In this document: piece after piece, positions 1-6,740 of the stretch | How the letters are laid out: each line of letters starts with the position of its first letter | Position numbering within the stretch: position 1 is the first letter of the stretch | Source of the DNA: Candidatus Falkowbacteria bacterium CG23_combo_of_CG06-09_8_20_14_all_49_15 | GTDB taxonomy: Bacteria; Patescibacteriota; Patescibacteriia; Patescibacteriales; UM-FILTER-48-10 | Direction of reading: 5' to 3' | NCBI GenBank assembly: GCA_002771615.1 | Contig: PCSD01000031.1 | Span: 1-23,792 of the forward strand | Length of the DNA: 23,792 nucleotides | Notes under the pieces: generated by a model | What the model was told of the DNA's origin: nothing | Database searches by the model: none | What the model saw: the letters and a program-made list of their open reading frames with translations, nothing else | Made by a program: the position numbers and the translations under genes

Positions 1-10
1 GAGGAAAACA

Positions 11-40
11 AAAAACGGGCTATTAAACGCCGTTTTTTTT
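11..40 (-). terminator. Intrinsic terminator after the glycosyltransferase gene
   Basis: On the minus strand a short hairpin (stem AAAAACGG at 11-18 with CCGTTTTT at 30-37, loop 19-29) lies 17 bases past the stop codon of the GT4 gene and runs into a T-rich tract. The stem is partly A/T, so it is only moderately strong. Both sides carry A/T runs, so it could act in both directions and may also serve a gene beyond the left edge. Confidence 0.6.
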
Positions 41-57
41 GTGCTGGATATTCAAGC

Positions 58-1203
58 CTATTTCAAGTCTAATTGTTCCTCAATCATCTTAAGCGCTTTT
101 CTCGCGACATCCTGGTATTGGAAATTCGCCAGCGCGTGCTCATAAGCATTTTTACCCATCTGCGCTCTGAGCTGATCATCAGTCAAGAGCTGTTTTGTAT
201 AATTAACTAAATCCGGGATGCTGGCGCGATAAGCCAAGACTTTTGGCGGATCAAACTTGATCTTATGGTTGGCGTCAAAACCCATTGATTCATAAGCCCA
301 TTCTTCGGTCAACTCAACGGTTTCGCCGACGCCGGCGAGAAAGCCGGTCTGACCGTGGACAATGGTGTCCGCCGGCCCGCCGACATTGATGGAAATAACC
401 GGTTTGCCGCAGGCTTCCGCTTCCATTTGGATCATGCCGAAACCTTCCAAGCGGGAAGGGGCGGCATAGATATCGCAAGCGGACAAAAGGTAGGACATGA
501 AATCATGGGAAAACATACCGCTCAGATAGACGATTTTACCCGGATCCAAACCCAATTTTTTAATCAAAGCTTCTTCTTCCCTGCCATGGATTTCCGCGGA
601 TTCGTTTTCCGATACTTTGCACACATATTTCCACTGGGGAAAATCTTTGTCAATTTCGGCCAGCGCCCTGAGCATTTCCTGCGCGCCCTTGCTGGTCACG
701 TCGCCGCCGATGGTCAAGATCATCTTCTCGTTGGGCTGGATGCCGAGCATTTCCCGTAAACGGATAATCTTGGAGTCGGATTGCGGAATCGGCTTGATTT
801 CCGCCGGATCAAATCCGATCGGCAGGACGCGATAATTCTTCACATCCACGCCGTCGCGGGCATAAGTATCCTTGACCCATTGGCTGGTGGTGAAAGCCAG
901 CGGCAAAGCGCTCAATTCACGGTGGTAATTGGCCACCCAGCCGTTCGCGACAAACCAAGGCACCGGCACGATGCCGGCGTTTTTTGGACTGAAAATGATG
1001 TCCGGCGCGTATGTCCAGCAACCGATACCGATGGCCACATCCGGCTTGTATGCGGACAAGATCCATTGCTTCTGGAAGCTCGGGCGATAATGGCAAGGCA
1101 TAACGTCAACGCCGATCTCCAACAAACCTTTATAAAGCAGATAACCCTGGATGCTTAAACCGTCCGGCTCCGGCGGATAAGCGTGCAACACGGCAATTTT
1201 CAT
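58..1203 (-). CDS. GT4-family glycosyltransferase
   Basis: This 381-residue protein looks like a retaining, GT-B fold glycosyltransferase of family GT4, which moves a sugar from a nucleotide-sugar donor to an acceptor. The N-terminal Rossmann half starts directly at MKIAVLHAYPPEPDG with no signal peptide, so it is cytoplasmic. The C-terminal donor-binding half contains the family's EX7E motif at residues 253-261 (E-GFGMIQM-E), followed by a Gly-rich loop near 275 (NVGGPADT) and GQTGFLA. Length is normal for the family. It lies downstream of a PIG-L deacetylase (116-base gap), with a weak promoter candidate just upstream and a terminator after it. GT4 plus PIG-L also occurs in mycothiol and bacillithiol synthesis, but it is equally common in surface polysaccharide pathways, and no thiol-specific feature is visible. 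Donor and acceptor are unknown. The ATG at 1203 has no Shine-Dalgarno sequence. Confidence 0.9.
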   Translation of the reverse strand: MKIAVLHAYPPEPDGLSIQGYLLYKGLLEIGVDVMPCHYRPSFQKQWILSAYKPDVAIGIGCWTYAPDIIFSPKNAGIVPVPWFVANGWVANYHRELSALPLAFTTSQWVKDTYARDGVDVKNYRVLPIGFDPAEIKPIPQSDSKIIRLREMLGIQPNEKMILTIGGDVTSKGAQEMLRALAEIDKDFPQWKYVCKVSENESAEIHGREEEALIKKLGLDPGKIVYLSGMFSHDFMSYLLSACDIYAAPSRLEGFGMIQMEAEACGKPVISINVGGPADTIVHGQTGFLAGVGETVELTEEWAYESMGFDANHKIKFDPPKVLAYRASIPDLVNYTKQLLTDDQLRAQMGKNAYEHALANFQYQDVARKALKMIEEQLDLK

Positions 1204-1230
1204 AATTTTGATGCTTAGACTGAGGCTGGG

Positions 1231-1258
1231 AATATAATACTAATCCGCGAATCGCCAA
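1231..1258 (-). promoter_or_regulatory. Weak promoter candidate for the GT4 gene
   Basis: Minus strand: -35-like TTGGCG (1258-1253), 16-base spacer, -10-like TATATT (1236-1231), 27 bases before the ATG. Both hexamers are imperfect. The rest of the 1204-1319 gap is AT-rich and shows no clear terminator after the deacetylase, so read-through from upstream is equally possible. Confidence 0.35.
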
Positions 1259-1319
1259 TTGTCTTGAAATAATTCGCGCTTCGCTTTTGGCGCATTAATT
1301 CAAACCAGCGCGTATTAAA

Positions 1320-1937
1320 TTACAATTTATTTTCAAAAATTTTATAGGCTTCCGGATTCGGGCAGTAGCGGGTATCAATGCCGTCCGGCGCGAAACCATA
1401 GATGCCGGTCATGATCCTTTGCTTGGCCGCAAAAATGGCGGGCGGCAAGGGCAGGAGCCAGTCGCTCTGAGCGCGGGGCGCCAAACTGCCATCGGGGCGC
1501 GGGCGGCGGCGGTAATGGAAAAAAAATACTTCTCGGGCGCGGAGACGGCCTGACGCGAGCAGATTAACGACGGCTTGATGGACGCCGCGGTGCCGTTCGT
1601 GTCCGTATTCGCCGCCGGCGCCATGCGTAAAGATATAGTCATACGCGTGTCCGGACAGGAATCCGGCGATTATTTTTTCCAAGGCGGGCACGGAAGCGGC
1701 CAGATCCACGCGGCCTTCGTCGTCAAAATCCGCCATTCGGCCAAGCGCGCCGTAGCGCTCGCAGACGCGCTGGAATTTCGGCGCCCGGTCCGGATCGCCG
1801 CCGCGGCACAAGGAAATTATCTCCCACTTGATCAGCGGATATGACAACAGGCAACCGCCCATCCAGATTGTCTCATCGTCCGGATGCGCGACCAGAACGG
1901 CCGCGCGCCGACCGTCTGTTAATCTTGGCCTTGGCAT
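1320..1937 (-). CDS. PIG-L (LmbE-like) zinc N-deacetylase
   Basis: The 205-residue product belongs to the PIG-L/LmbE family, zinc-dependent enzymes that remove N-acetyl groups from GlcNAc-type sugars on lipid, thiol or antibiotic acceptors. The zinc-site motif AHPDDE is at residues 17-22 and the second signature GEYGHERH at about 110-116 supplies the distal histidine. The hydrophobic strand before AHPDDE (AAVLV) is typical. There is no signal peptide, so it should act in the cytosol. A longer reading frame opens at a GTG at 1955, but that codon overlaps the extended -10 element of a strong promoter, so I chose the ATG at 1937. This would give a leaderless or nearly leaderless mRNA. The following gene encodes a GT4 glycosyltransferase, consistent with one sugar-modification step feeding another; the substrate is not known. 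Confidence 0.88.
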   Translation of the reverse strand: MPRPRLTDGRRAAVLVAHPDDETIWMGGCLLSYPLIKWEIISLCRGGDPDRAPKFQRVCERYGALGRMADFDDEGRVDLAASVPALEKIIAGFLSGHAYDYIFTHGAGGEYGHERHRGVHQAVVNLLASGRLRAREVFFFHYRRRPRPDGSLAPRAQSDWLLPLPPAIFAAKQRIMTGIYGFAPDGIDTRYCPNPEAYKIFENKL

Positions 1938-1945
1938 ATAGAAAT

Positions 1946-1973
1946 AGTATAGCACAAATTATTTTTTTTTCAA
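1946..1973 (-). promoter_or_regulatory. Strong extended -10 promoter for the deacetylase gene
   Basis: Minus strand: -35 TTGAAA (1973-1968), 16-base spacer containing an A-tract, and extended -10 TGC-TATACT (hexamer 1951-1946). The expected start site (about 1939) is only one or two bases from the ATG at 1937, which predicts a leaderless transcript and decides the gene start. Confidence 0.75.
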
Positions 1974-2020
1974 TAAGCCGGCGCGGCGCAATTTTTGCGG
2001 GCCGTTTTGTTTTTAACAAA

Positions 2021-2053
2021 AATAAAATCCGCCGGCGAAAATTGCCGGCGGAT
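2021..2053 (-). terminator. Intrinsic terminator of the hsp20-cohesin unit
   Basis: Perfect 10-bp GC-rich stem ATCCGCCGGC (2027-2036) with GCCGGCGGAT (2044-2053), 7-base loop, followed on the minus strand by TTTTATTTTTG. It lies 40 bases beyond the cohesin gene stop and upstream of the deacetylase promoter, so it separates the two transcription units. Confidence 0.85.
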
Positions 2054-2092
2054 TATTTTAATTGGAAAAAAAGACTGGCCGCGGCTGGAGGA

Positions 2093-3850
2093 TTATTTCG
2101 GGGTGATTTTTTCCACGGGCGCGTTAATTTCCCTGTCCACATCTTCAACTTCCTTGTCCAGAAATTCCTGGGAAATATTCAAAGCTTCCTGAAGTTTTTC
2201 CTTGACCCGCCTTTCGGATTCGGACAAGCCGGGACGCTTATCCGCCATGTCCATAATCTCATCCACTTCTTCGCGCAAAGCCGTGAAGATTTCCGCCAGC
2301 CGATTCTTAACGTCAGTGACTTCTTTTTTCAAACGCGCTCTTTCTTGGCGGTATTTCTGCCGCTGGTAAAAAATGAAAAAAATGAGGATGACGATGACGG
2401 CCAAGAGAATCAAGATGATCAACCAGCCGTAAGCCTCAATCAATGTCGGACGCTTGACAGTCAGGATATACTTGACACTCGGGGAACTTTTGGCGCCCCG
2501 GCTGTCAATCACCTGCGCCCACACTTCATAAATGCCCTTGCTTAAGGCCTGGCGGTGGAAATAATTCCAACTGCCTTGGTCGTCAGTCTTGATGATTGAC
2601 TCAAGCGGTTCGCCTGAATTCTTAGCCAAAAAAATCTTGATCGTCACCTGGGGATAAAAAGAAGTGCCGCGGATGATCAATTCGTCGCGGGTGGTGATTT
2701 CTTTCGGTATATCGGTGATGATCGGCGCTTTCAGGGGCGAAATCGCGAATTTCAAAACAGCCGAAGAGGAATTTTTCGCCTTGTCCGCGACCGTGAATTC
2801 CAAATCGTATTCCCCGGGCGCGAGAACCTCCAAACGATATTCGCCCTGAGCCAGATTCTCTTTCTTGACCTCCTGCGGCAGTCCGTTCAGCTTGATCGTA
2901 AAGATATCTATGCCGGAAGTTTTGTCCGTGGCGTTAAATTTGATGACCGGCCGCGGATTGGTCTCGTCGCCTTCAAAATCCAAACGGACATTGGACAATT
3001 CCGGCGCCTCGGTATCAATCAACAGCCGGTAGTGGCTGGTTTTTCCCCAACCGACTTTGTTTTGGTATTTGATATGGAAAAATTGTTCGCCATCCGGCAG
3101 AGTTTCATATTTTTTTCCTTCCACAATGCCTTCCGATATATTATCAGGCGCGTCTTCGGCCTGCTTGGTAATGCCATAACTGATGCCGGTGATATCGGAC
3201 AAAAGTTTCCAGGCCAAGGCCGGCTGATTGTCGGCATACCACTGCTCTTCAACCGGATGCGTGGCCGAATTGATTTCCGGCAAAGGCGGCAGGACGCCTT
3301 TCACCTCTTCTTTTTTCGGCTCTTCCGGTTTCGGTTTGACTACTTCTTCTTTCTTGGCTTCTTCAATAGTATAAGTGCCGTTACCAAAGCCGGAAAAAAT
3401 ATTCGTGCCCTTGCCGTCCGCGGCCAGCACGACCCCGCTTGAAAAATCCACTTTGGCCGCCCCGGCCTTTTTCGCCGTAAAATTAATGGTGAAAATCAGT
3501 CCGGCACTGCCGGTATAAGAGGAAGGCAAACCGCCGCCGAAAGTAATCGTGCCTTGGGCGCCGTTATTGGCCGGCTTGGTTGTCCAGAGCTCAAAAATTG
3601 ATCCGCTTTCTGATACGCTGGCCACAGCCAATTTTTCCGCGTCATATTTGATCGTACTCTCCGCGGCATTGATTCCCTGGCCGCCGCCACTGTTAATCAT
3701 CACCTTTACCACGAAATTTTTGCCCACCGCGTAAGAGCCGCTTGCGGGCGATAAAAACAAGGTCGCGCCCGCGGCGCGGGCCGGAATAAAGGAAAAAAAC
3801 GACCCCAAGAAACAAGACAGGATAAGCACCGGACTGATTATTCTTTTCAT
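2093..3850 (-). CDS. Membrane-anchored cohesin-domain protein with Ig-like repeats
   Basis: A 585-residue exported protein. Residues 1-26 form a signal peptide ending ARA. Residues 28-160 read as a cohesin/CBM-like beta-sandwich (LFLSPASGSYAVGKNF, then INAAESTIKYDAEKL and AGLIFTINFTAKKAG, the usual cohesin strand pattern). A charged Lys/Glu/Pro linker covers 163-185. Two or three Ig/FN3-like domains follow (about 190-465), then one transmembrane helix at 475-495 and a charged, coiled-coil-prone cytoplasmic tail to 585. Cohesins bind dockerins, so this protein could display a docking site outside the membrane; a dockerin protein is encoded about 600 bases upstream at 4469-6250. Only one cohesin is seen, so it is not a multi-cohesin scaffoldin. 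It follows hsp20 by 33 bases and probably shares its promoter. The ligand, and whether the domain binds the neighbour's dockerin, are unproven. Confidence 0.8.
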   Translation of the reverse strand: MKRIISPVLILSCFLGSFFSFIPARAAGATLFLSPASGSYAVGKNFVVKVMINSGGGQGINAAESTIKYDAEKLAVASVSESGSIFELWTTKPANNGAQGTITFGGGLPSSYTGSAGLIFTINFTAKKAGAAKVDFSSGVVLAADGKGTNIFSGFGNGTYTIEEAKKEEVVKPKPEEPKKEEVKGVLPPLPEINSATHPVEEQWYADNQPALAWKLLSDITGISYGITKQAEDAPDNISEGIVEGKKYETLPDGEQFFHIKYQNKVGWGKTSHYRLLIDTEAPELSNVRLDFEGDETNPRPVIKFNATDKTSGIDIFTIKLNGLPQEVKKENLAQGEYRLEVLAPGEYDLEFTVADKAKNSSSAVLKFAISPLKAPIITDIPKEITTRDELIIRGTSFYPQVTIKIFLAKNSGEPLESIIKTDDQGSWNYFHRQALSKGIYEVWAQVIDSRGAKSSPSVKYILTVKRPTLIEAYGWLIILILLAVIVILIFFIFYQRQKYRQERARLKKEVTDVKNRLAEIFTALREEVDEIMDMADKRPGLSESERRVKEKLQEALNISQEFLDKEVEDVDREINAPVEKITPK

Positions 3851-3883
3851 ATGAATATAAATAGGATTTATTAATCCGAAAAA

Positions 3884-4348
3884 TCACTTCAAACTGTCCG
3901 CTTGGATGGAAATCTTCTTTTTTCCTTTGGTCTGCAGGCGCAATAAGGGCAAGCGCAAAGTCAGAATACCTTTATTCACTTTGGCGGCGACTTCCGCCAC
4001 ATTTATCTCTTGAGGCAGGACGATTTGCCGGTAAAATTGGCCCCAAAGCAATTCTTCTCGGAGGTTTTTCGCCCCTCCTTCACCCTCCAGATCAAGAGGT
4101 CTTTTCCGCGTGCCCTGGATGGTAATGACATCATTCTCATTTTCCACGGTAATATCCAAATCGTTTATCTCCACGCCCGGTACTAAAGCGAAAATGATTA
4201 TTTCTTCGGCGGTCTGGAAGATATCCACATCCAACTGCAGATAGCCAAGCGCATCCTTGTCTTTTTCCCGGGTTTCCACGGCCGCTTCAGGCGCGGGCAG
4301 ATTTTCTTCGTTGATTTTCCCTTTTAATTTGTCTAAAAATGAACTCAT
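3884..4348 (-). CDS. Hsp20 / alpha-crystallin small heat-shock protein
   Basis: A 154-residue cytosolic chaperone of the Hsp20 family, which forms oligomers and holds unfolded proteins until ATP-dependent chaperones refold them. The alpha-crystallin domain spans about residues 36-140: LDVDIFQTAEEIIIFALVPG, then NDLDITVENENDVITIQG, and the family signature near the end, NKGILTLRLP (normally GxLxxxxP). A charged N-terminal arm and a short Lys-rich tail flank it. Length is normal. It is transcribed from an excellent promoter at 4420-4448 with a leader of about 65 bases, and is followed 33 bases later by the cohesin gene. Pairing a chaperone with a surface protein is unusual and may only reflect operon packing. 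No CIRCE element is seen; the AT-rich leader could fold weakly but I cannot support a thermosensor. Confidence 0.92.
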   Translation of the reverse strand: MSSFLDKLKGKINEENLPAPEAAVETREKDKDALGYLQLDVDIFQTAEEIIIFALVPGVEINDLDITVENENDVITIQGTRKRPLDLEGEGGAKNLREELLWGQFYRQIVLPQEINVAEVAAKVNKGILTLRLPLLRLQTKGKKKISIQADSLK

Positions 4349-4419
4349 AATTTTATAATTATTTTAAAAAATTATCTGCTGATGCGCGGCCAATAACCGC
4401 CGGATAATCGCTTGTGAAT

Positions 4420-4448
4420 ATTATAACACATTTATCCACCCCGAGCAA
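4420..4448 (-). promoter_or_regulatory. Strong extended -10 promoter for hsp20
   Basis: Minus strand: -35 TTGCTC (4448-4443), 17-base spacer, perfect extended -10 TGT-TATAAT (hexamer 4425-4420). It lies between the dockerin gene stop (4469) and the hsp20 ATG (4348). No strong terminator hairpin was found for the dockerin gene; only a T-run follows its stop on the minus strand. Confidence 0.8.
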
Positions 4449-4468
4449 AAAAATAATCAAATATTCCT

Positions 4469-6250
4469 TCAACCGGTCCAGTGGTACATCATAATACTGA
4501 AGTCTATCAAATTAACCCGACCGTCATGATTCTGGTCGGCGCAAGCATTATCGGAATTCCACCAGTATAACAATATGGAAAAATCAGTGATGTTGACGCG
4601 ACCGTCGCCATTCAAGTCCGCGCCGGCGCAAACCGCCAGTGGCGCTTTTTCGCCCAAGCTTAATTTGATCGCCGTACCGAAATCGCTGGTGCCGATGCCG
4701 CTTAGGCCGGTCCTGGCCTTCATAATGTATTGGCCGTTATCCAAGCCTTGGGAAGAAAAACTGGCCTGCCAGCGGCCATCAGACGCGGCCGTAACCGTCT
4801 GCTTGACAATTTTATCGCTGTTTAAATCACTGGCTTCCGGATAAAGCCAAATTTCCACTTGCCCGCCGGGCGCGGACTGACCCGACACGGAAAGAGAGTC
4901 GCCGGGGACCCAATAAGTAGCGCTCACCGCGATCGTCGGCGGCAAAATTATATTAGCCAAGACTGATTTTGTCCCTTCTTTCAAAGCAAAAGTCGTGGTA
5001 TAGGCCAGGGATTCACGGCCATCGCTGTCTTTGGCCTGCAGGCCGAAAGTATAGACTCCTTCTTTCAAATCGTCTAAAAGCAGGCTAAAGGCGGCGTTAG
5101 CCGCCGCCATGGCGGTTTTCTCCTTGACGCCGTCCTTTAAAATACTGATAGAAGCATTGGGATAAGCCCAGCCGGAAAAGCTGACAATCGGATTCGGCGG
5201 CAAAGGCGGATAGGGCTGAAGGTCGCCGGTGCCCGGGCCGGGTTGGTTGCCGAAACCTCCGCCCCCGCCCCCGCCCGAACCGCCCCCGCCCGAACCTGAG
5301 CCGCCGGTTTCTTCCCCGCCTTCACTGCCCTCGCCCGTTCCTTCGGAATCGCCTTGAGCCTTGATGGTGAAATTAATCAAATAATCAGTGTCATCGGCAA
5401 TATCTTTCGTATCCAAACAACGAATATAAAAATTATATTCCGCCGGCCATAAACCGATCAGCAGGCGGGAATGGAAAAAAGCGTCGGTATATTCGAAATT
5501 GTCGGTCATATCCGCGTAGGCCGTGCCGGAGGCGATGCTGTAGCGGCAATGGGCAACGTAATTGGTCTGGAGCGACATGTAAGTCTGAGTCGTACCATAA
5601 GCGAGAAAGCCGCTGGGCGCACCGTTGAAACGGATTTTGGTCTGATAGCCGGTCATTGATACCGGCGCCACGATCGCCACCTTGAGATAATCGGCGCCGG
5701 CTATCAAGTGATCCGCCGCGTCGTAAAAATCCAACTGGTAAGAATAGGAACCGGGCGCGGCCGGATTGATGATGTCGGTCTGGCCGGCTTCGCCAGACGC
5801 GGCCCAGCGGCCGAATACCAATTTTACGGCTGTGCCGGCACTCACGCCGGCGCTGCTGTTCAAGGTGATCGCGATCCGGCCATTCGCTCCGCTCGTCACC
5901 GCCACGCCGTCCGTGGAAGTTGAAACAAGCGCGGAGACTTCCCGGTCAATAAATTCTCCGCCCAGAGAGGAACTGGTGGCAAAATCAACTTCCGCGCTGG
6001 AAAATTCCGCGGGAATAAAAAATTCCCCGGGCGCGGGCGTAAAAACAATCCTTCCGCCCGCCGGAATATCAACAGTCGGCAGGAATTTGATCTCATGGCT
6101 GGAAGAAGCGGACGGGCCGGAATCGCTCAAACGGTCGCTGATGTGAACCAAACCTTTGGCGGACACCGATTCAGCGCCAGACAACAACAGTCCGAACGCG
6201 AAAATCGCCCCGGCCAAGAAAAAAATTATCGGTTTAATTGGTTTTTCCAT
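4469..6250 (-). CDS. Secreted dockerin-terminated multidomain protein
   Basis: A 593-residue exported protein. Signal peptide about 1-31. The mature N-terminus carries DRLSDSGPSASSSHEI, a motif shared with two other secreted proteins in this window. Two beta-rich domains follow (about 45-195 and 196-298), then a low-complexity Gly/Ser/Glu linker (about 300-340) and two Ig-like domains (about 355-430 and 440-530). The last 55 residues are a type I dockerin: two Ca-binding loops, DLNGDGRVNITDF and DQNHDGRVNLIDF, each followed by a helix. Dockerins bind cohesins tightly, and a membrane cohesin protein is encoded just downstream. No catalytic domain is recognisable. The frame extends to a TTG at 6283, but I prefer the ATG at 6250, which starts directly at the signal peptide and overlaps the upstream gene by 17 bases, suggesting coupled translation. 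Confidence 0.85.
   Translation of the reverse strand: MEKPIKPIIFFLAGAIFAFGLLLSGAESVSAKGLVHISDRLSDSGPSASSSHEIKFLPTVDIPAGGRIVFTPAPGEFFIPAEFSSAEVDFATSSSLGGEFIDREVSALVSTSTDGVAVTSGANGRIAITLNSSAGVSAGTAVKLVFGRWAASGEAGQTDIINPAAPGSYSYQLDFYDAADHLIAGADYLKVAIVAPVSMTGYQTKIRFNGAPSGFLAYGTTQTYMSLQTNYVAHCRYSIASGTAYADMTDNFEYTDAFFHSRLLIGLWPAEYNFYIRCLDTKDIADDTDYLINFTIKAQGDSEGTGEGSEGGEETGGSGSGGGGSGGGGGGGFGNQPGPGTGDLQPYPPLPPNPIVSFSGWAYPNASISILKDGVKEKTAMAAANAAFSLLLDDLKEGVYTFGLQAKDSDGRESLAYTTTFALKEGTKSVLANIILPPTIAVSATYWVPGDSLSVSGQSAPGGQVEIWLYPEASDLNSDKIVKQTVTAASDGRWQASFSSQGLDNGQYIMKARTGLSGIGTSDFGTAIKLSLGEKAPLAVCAGADLNGDGRVNITDFSILLYWWNSDNACADQNHDGRVNLIDFSIMMYHWTG
5258..5310. repeat. GC-rich low-complexity tract encoding a Gly/Ser linker
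   Basis: Short tandem CCGCCC/CCCGAA units on the plus strand encode the Gly/Ser-rich linker of the dockerin protein. Such tracts can slip in replication and vary in length between strains. This is sequence observation only. Confidence 0.7.
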
Positions 6251-6641
6251 CTTTTTTGTCTTTTTGCCGCCGCCGAAAATCAAGATAATAATTCAAAAGA
6301 ATCAGGATGAAAAGAGCGGCAATGCCCAGAAAAATCACGGTCAGAATCAGCGGATTGCCCATGGTCGCCTGGCGGGCCAGGTTCTCCTCTTTGACCGTTA
6401 AATCATGCTCTTTCTCCGCCAGACGGTTTTCTTTTTCGGCCAACTGAGCCGCCAGCTTATTGTGCGGATTTTCCTGGACACCCACGGACATGCCGACACT
6501 CAAGGCCTTGCTGAAACCGGCGCCGATAAACTGGCCGAGGTCGATGGAATTTAATTGGAGATAAAGCGAGAAGTGCAAGCTGATCAGCAGGAAAAAAAAG
6601 ATCCGCCAGCCATGGATGAATTTTACGATCTTCTTGATCAT
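6234..6641 (-). CDS. Small two-TM coiled-coil membrane protein
   Basis: No family recognised. The 135-residue product has an N-terminal hydrophobic helix (about 13-31), a central charged segment (about 62-92) with heptad-like repeats of the form LAEKENRLAEKEHDL, predicted to be a coiled coil, and a second transmembrane helix (about 98-117) ending in a strongly basic tail (RRRQKDKKDGK). If both helices span the membrane, the coiled coil faces outside and could link neighbouring surface proteins. Its 3' end overlaps the dockerin gene start, and it follows the DUF916/LytR_C gene by 99 bases, so it looks like part of the same operon. That gap holds only a GCATTAATGC palindrome and a weak CCGG inverted repeat. 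The ATG at 6641 lacks a Shine-Dalgarno sequence. The first hydrophobic helix could instead be a signal peptide. Confidence 0.7.
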   Translation of the reverse strand: MIKKIVKFIHGWRIFFFLLISLHFSLYLQLNSIDLGQFIGAGFSKALSVGMSVGVQENPHNKLAAQLAEKENRLAEKEHDLTVKEENLARQATMGNPLILTVIFLGIAALFILILLNYYLDFRRRQKDKKDGKTN

Positions 6642-6740
6642 ATATTCAGAGACTTAATCCTGTCCGGGGGGAAAAAGCATTAATGCCCGCGGCCGGAACA
6701 AATTAAAACCCGGAAGTAAACGGCAATAATTAGCGCTCTA

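Noticed and set aside
355..759. Plus-strand ORFs opposite the glycosyltransferase and most other genes
   Set aside because: They mirror GC-rich minus-strand genes, show no family motifs, and have no promoter or sensible start; they are antisense shadows.
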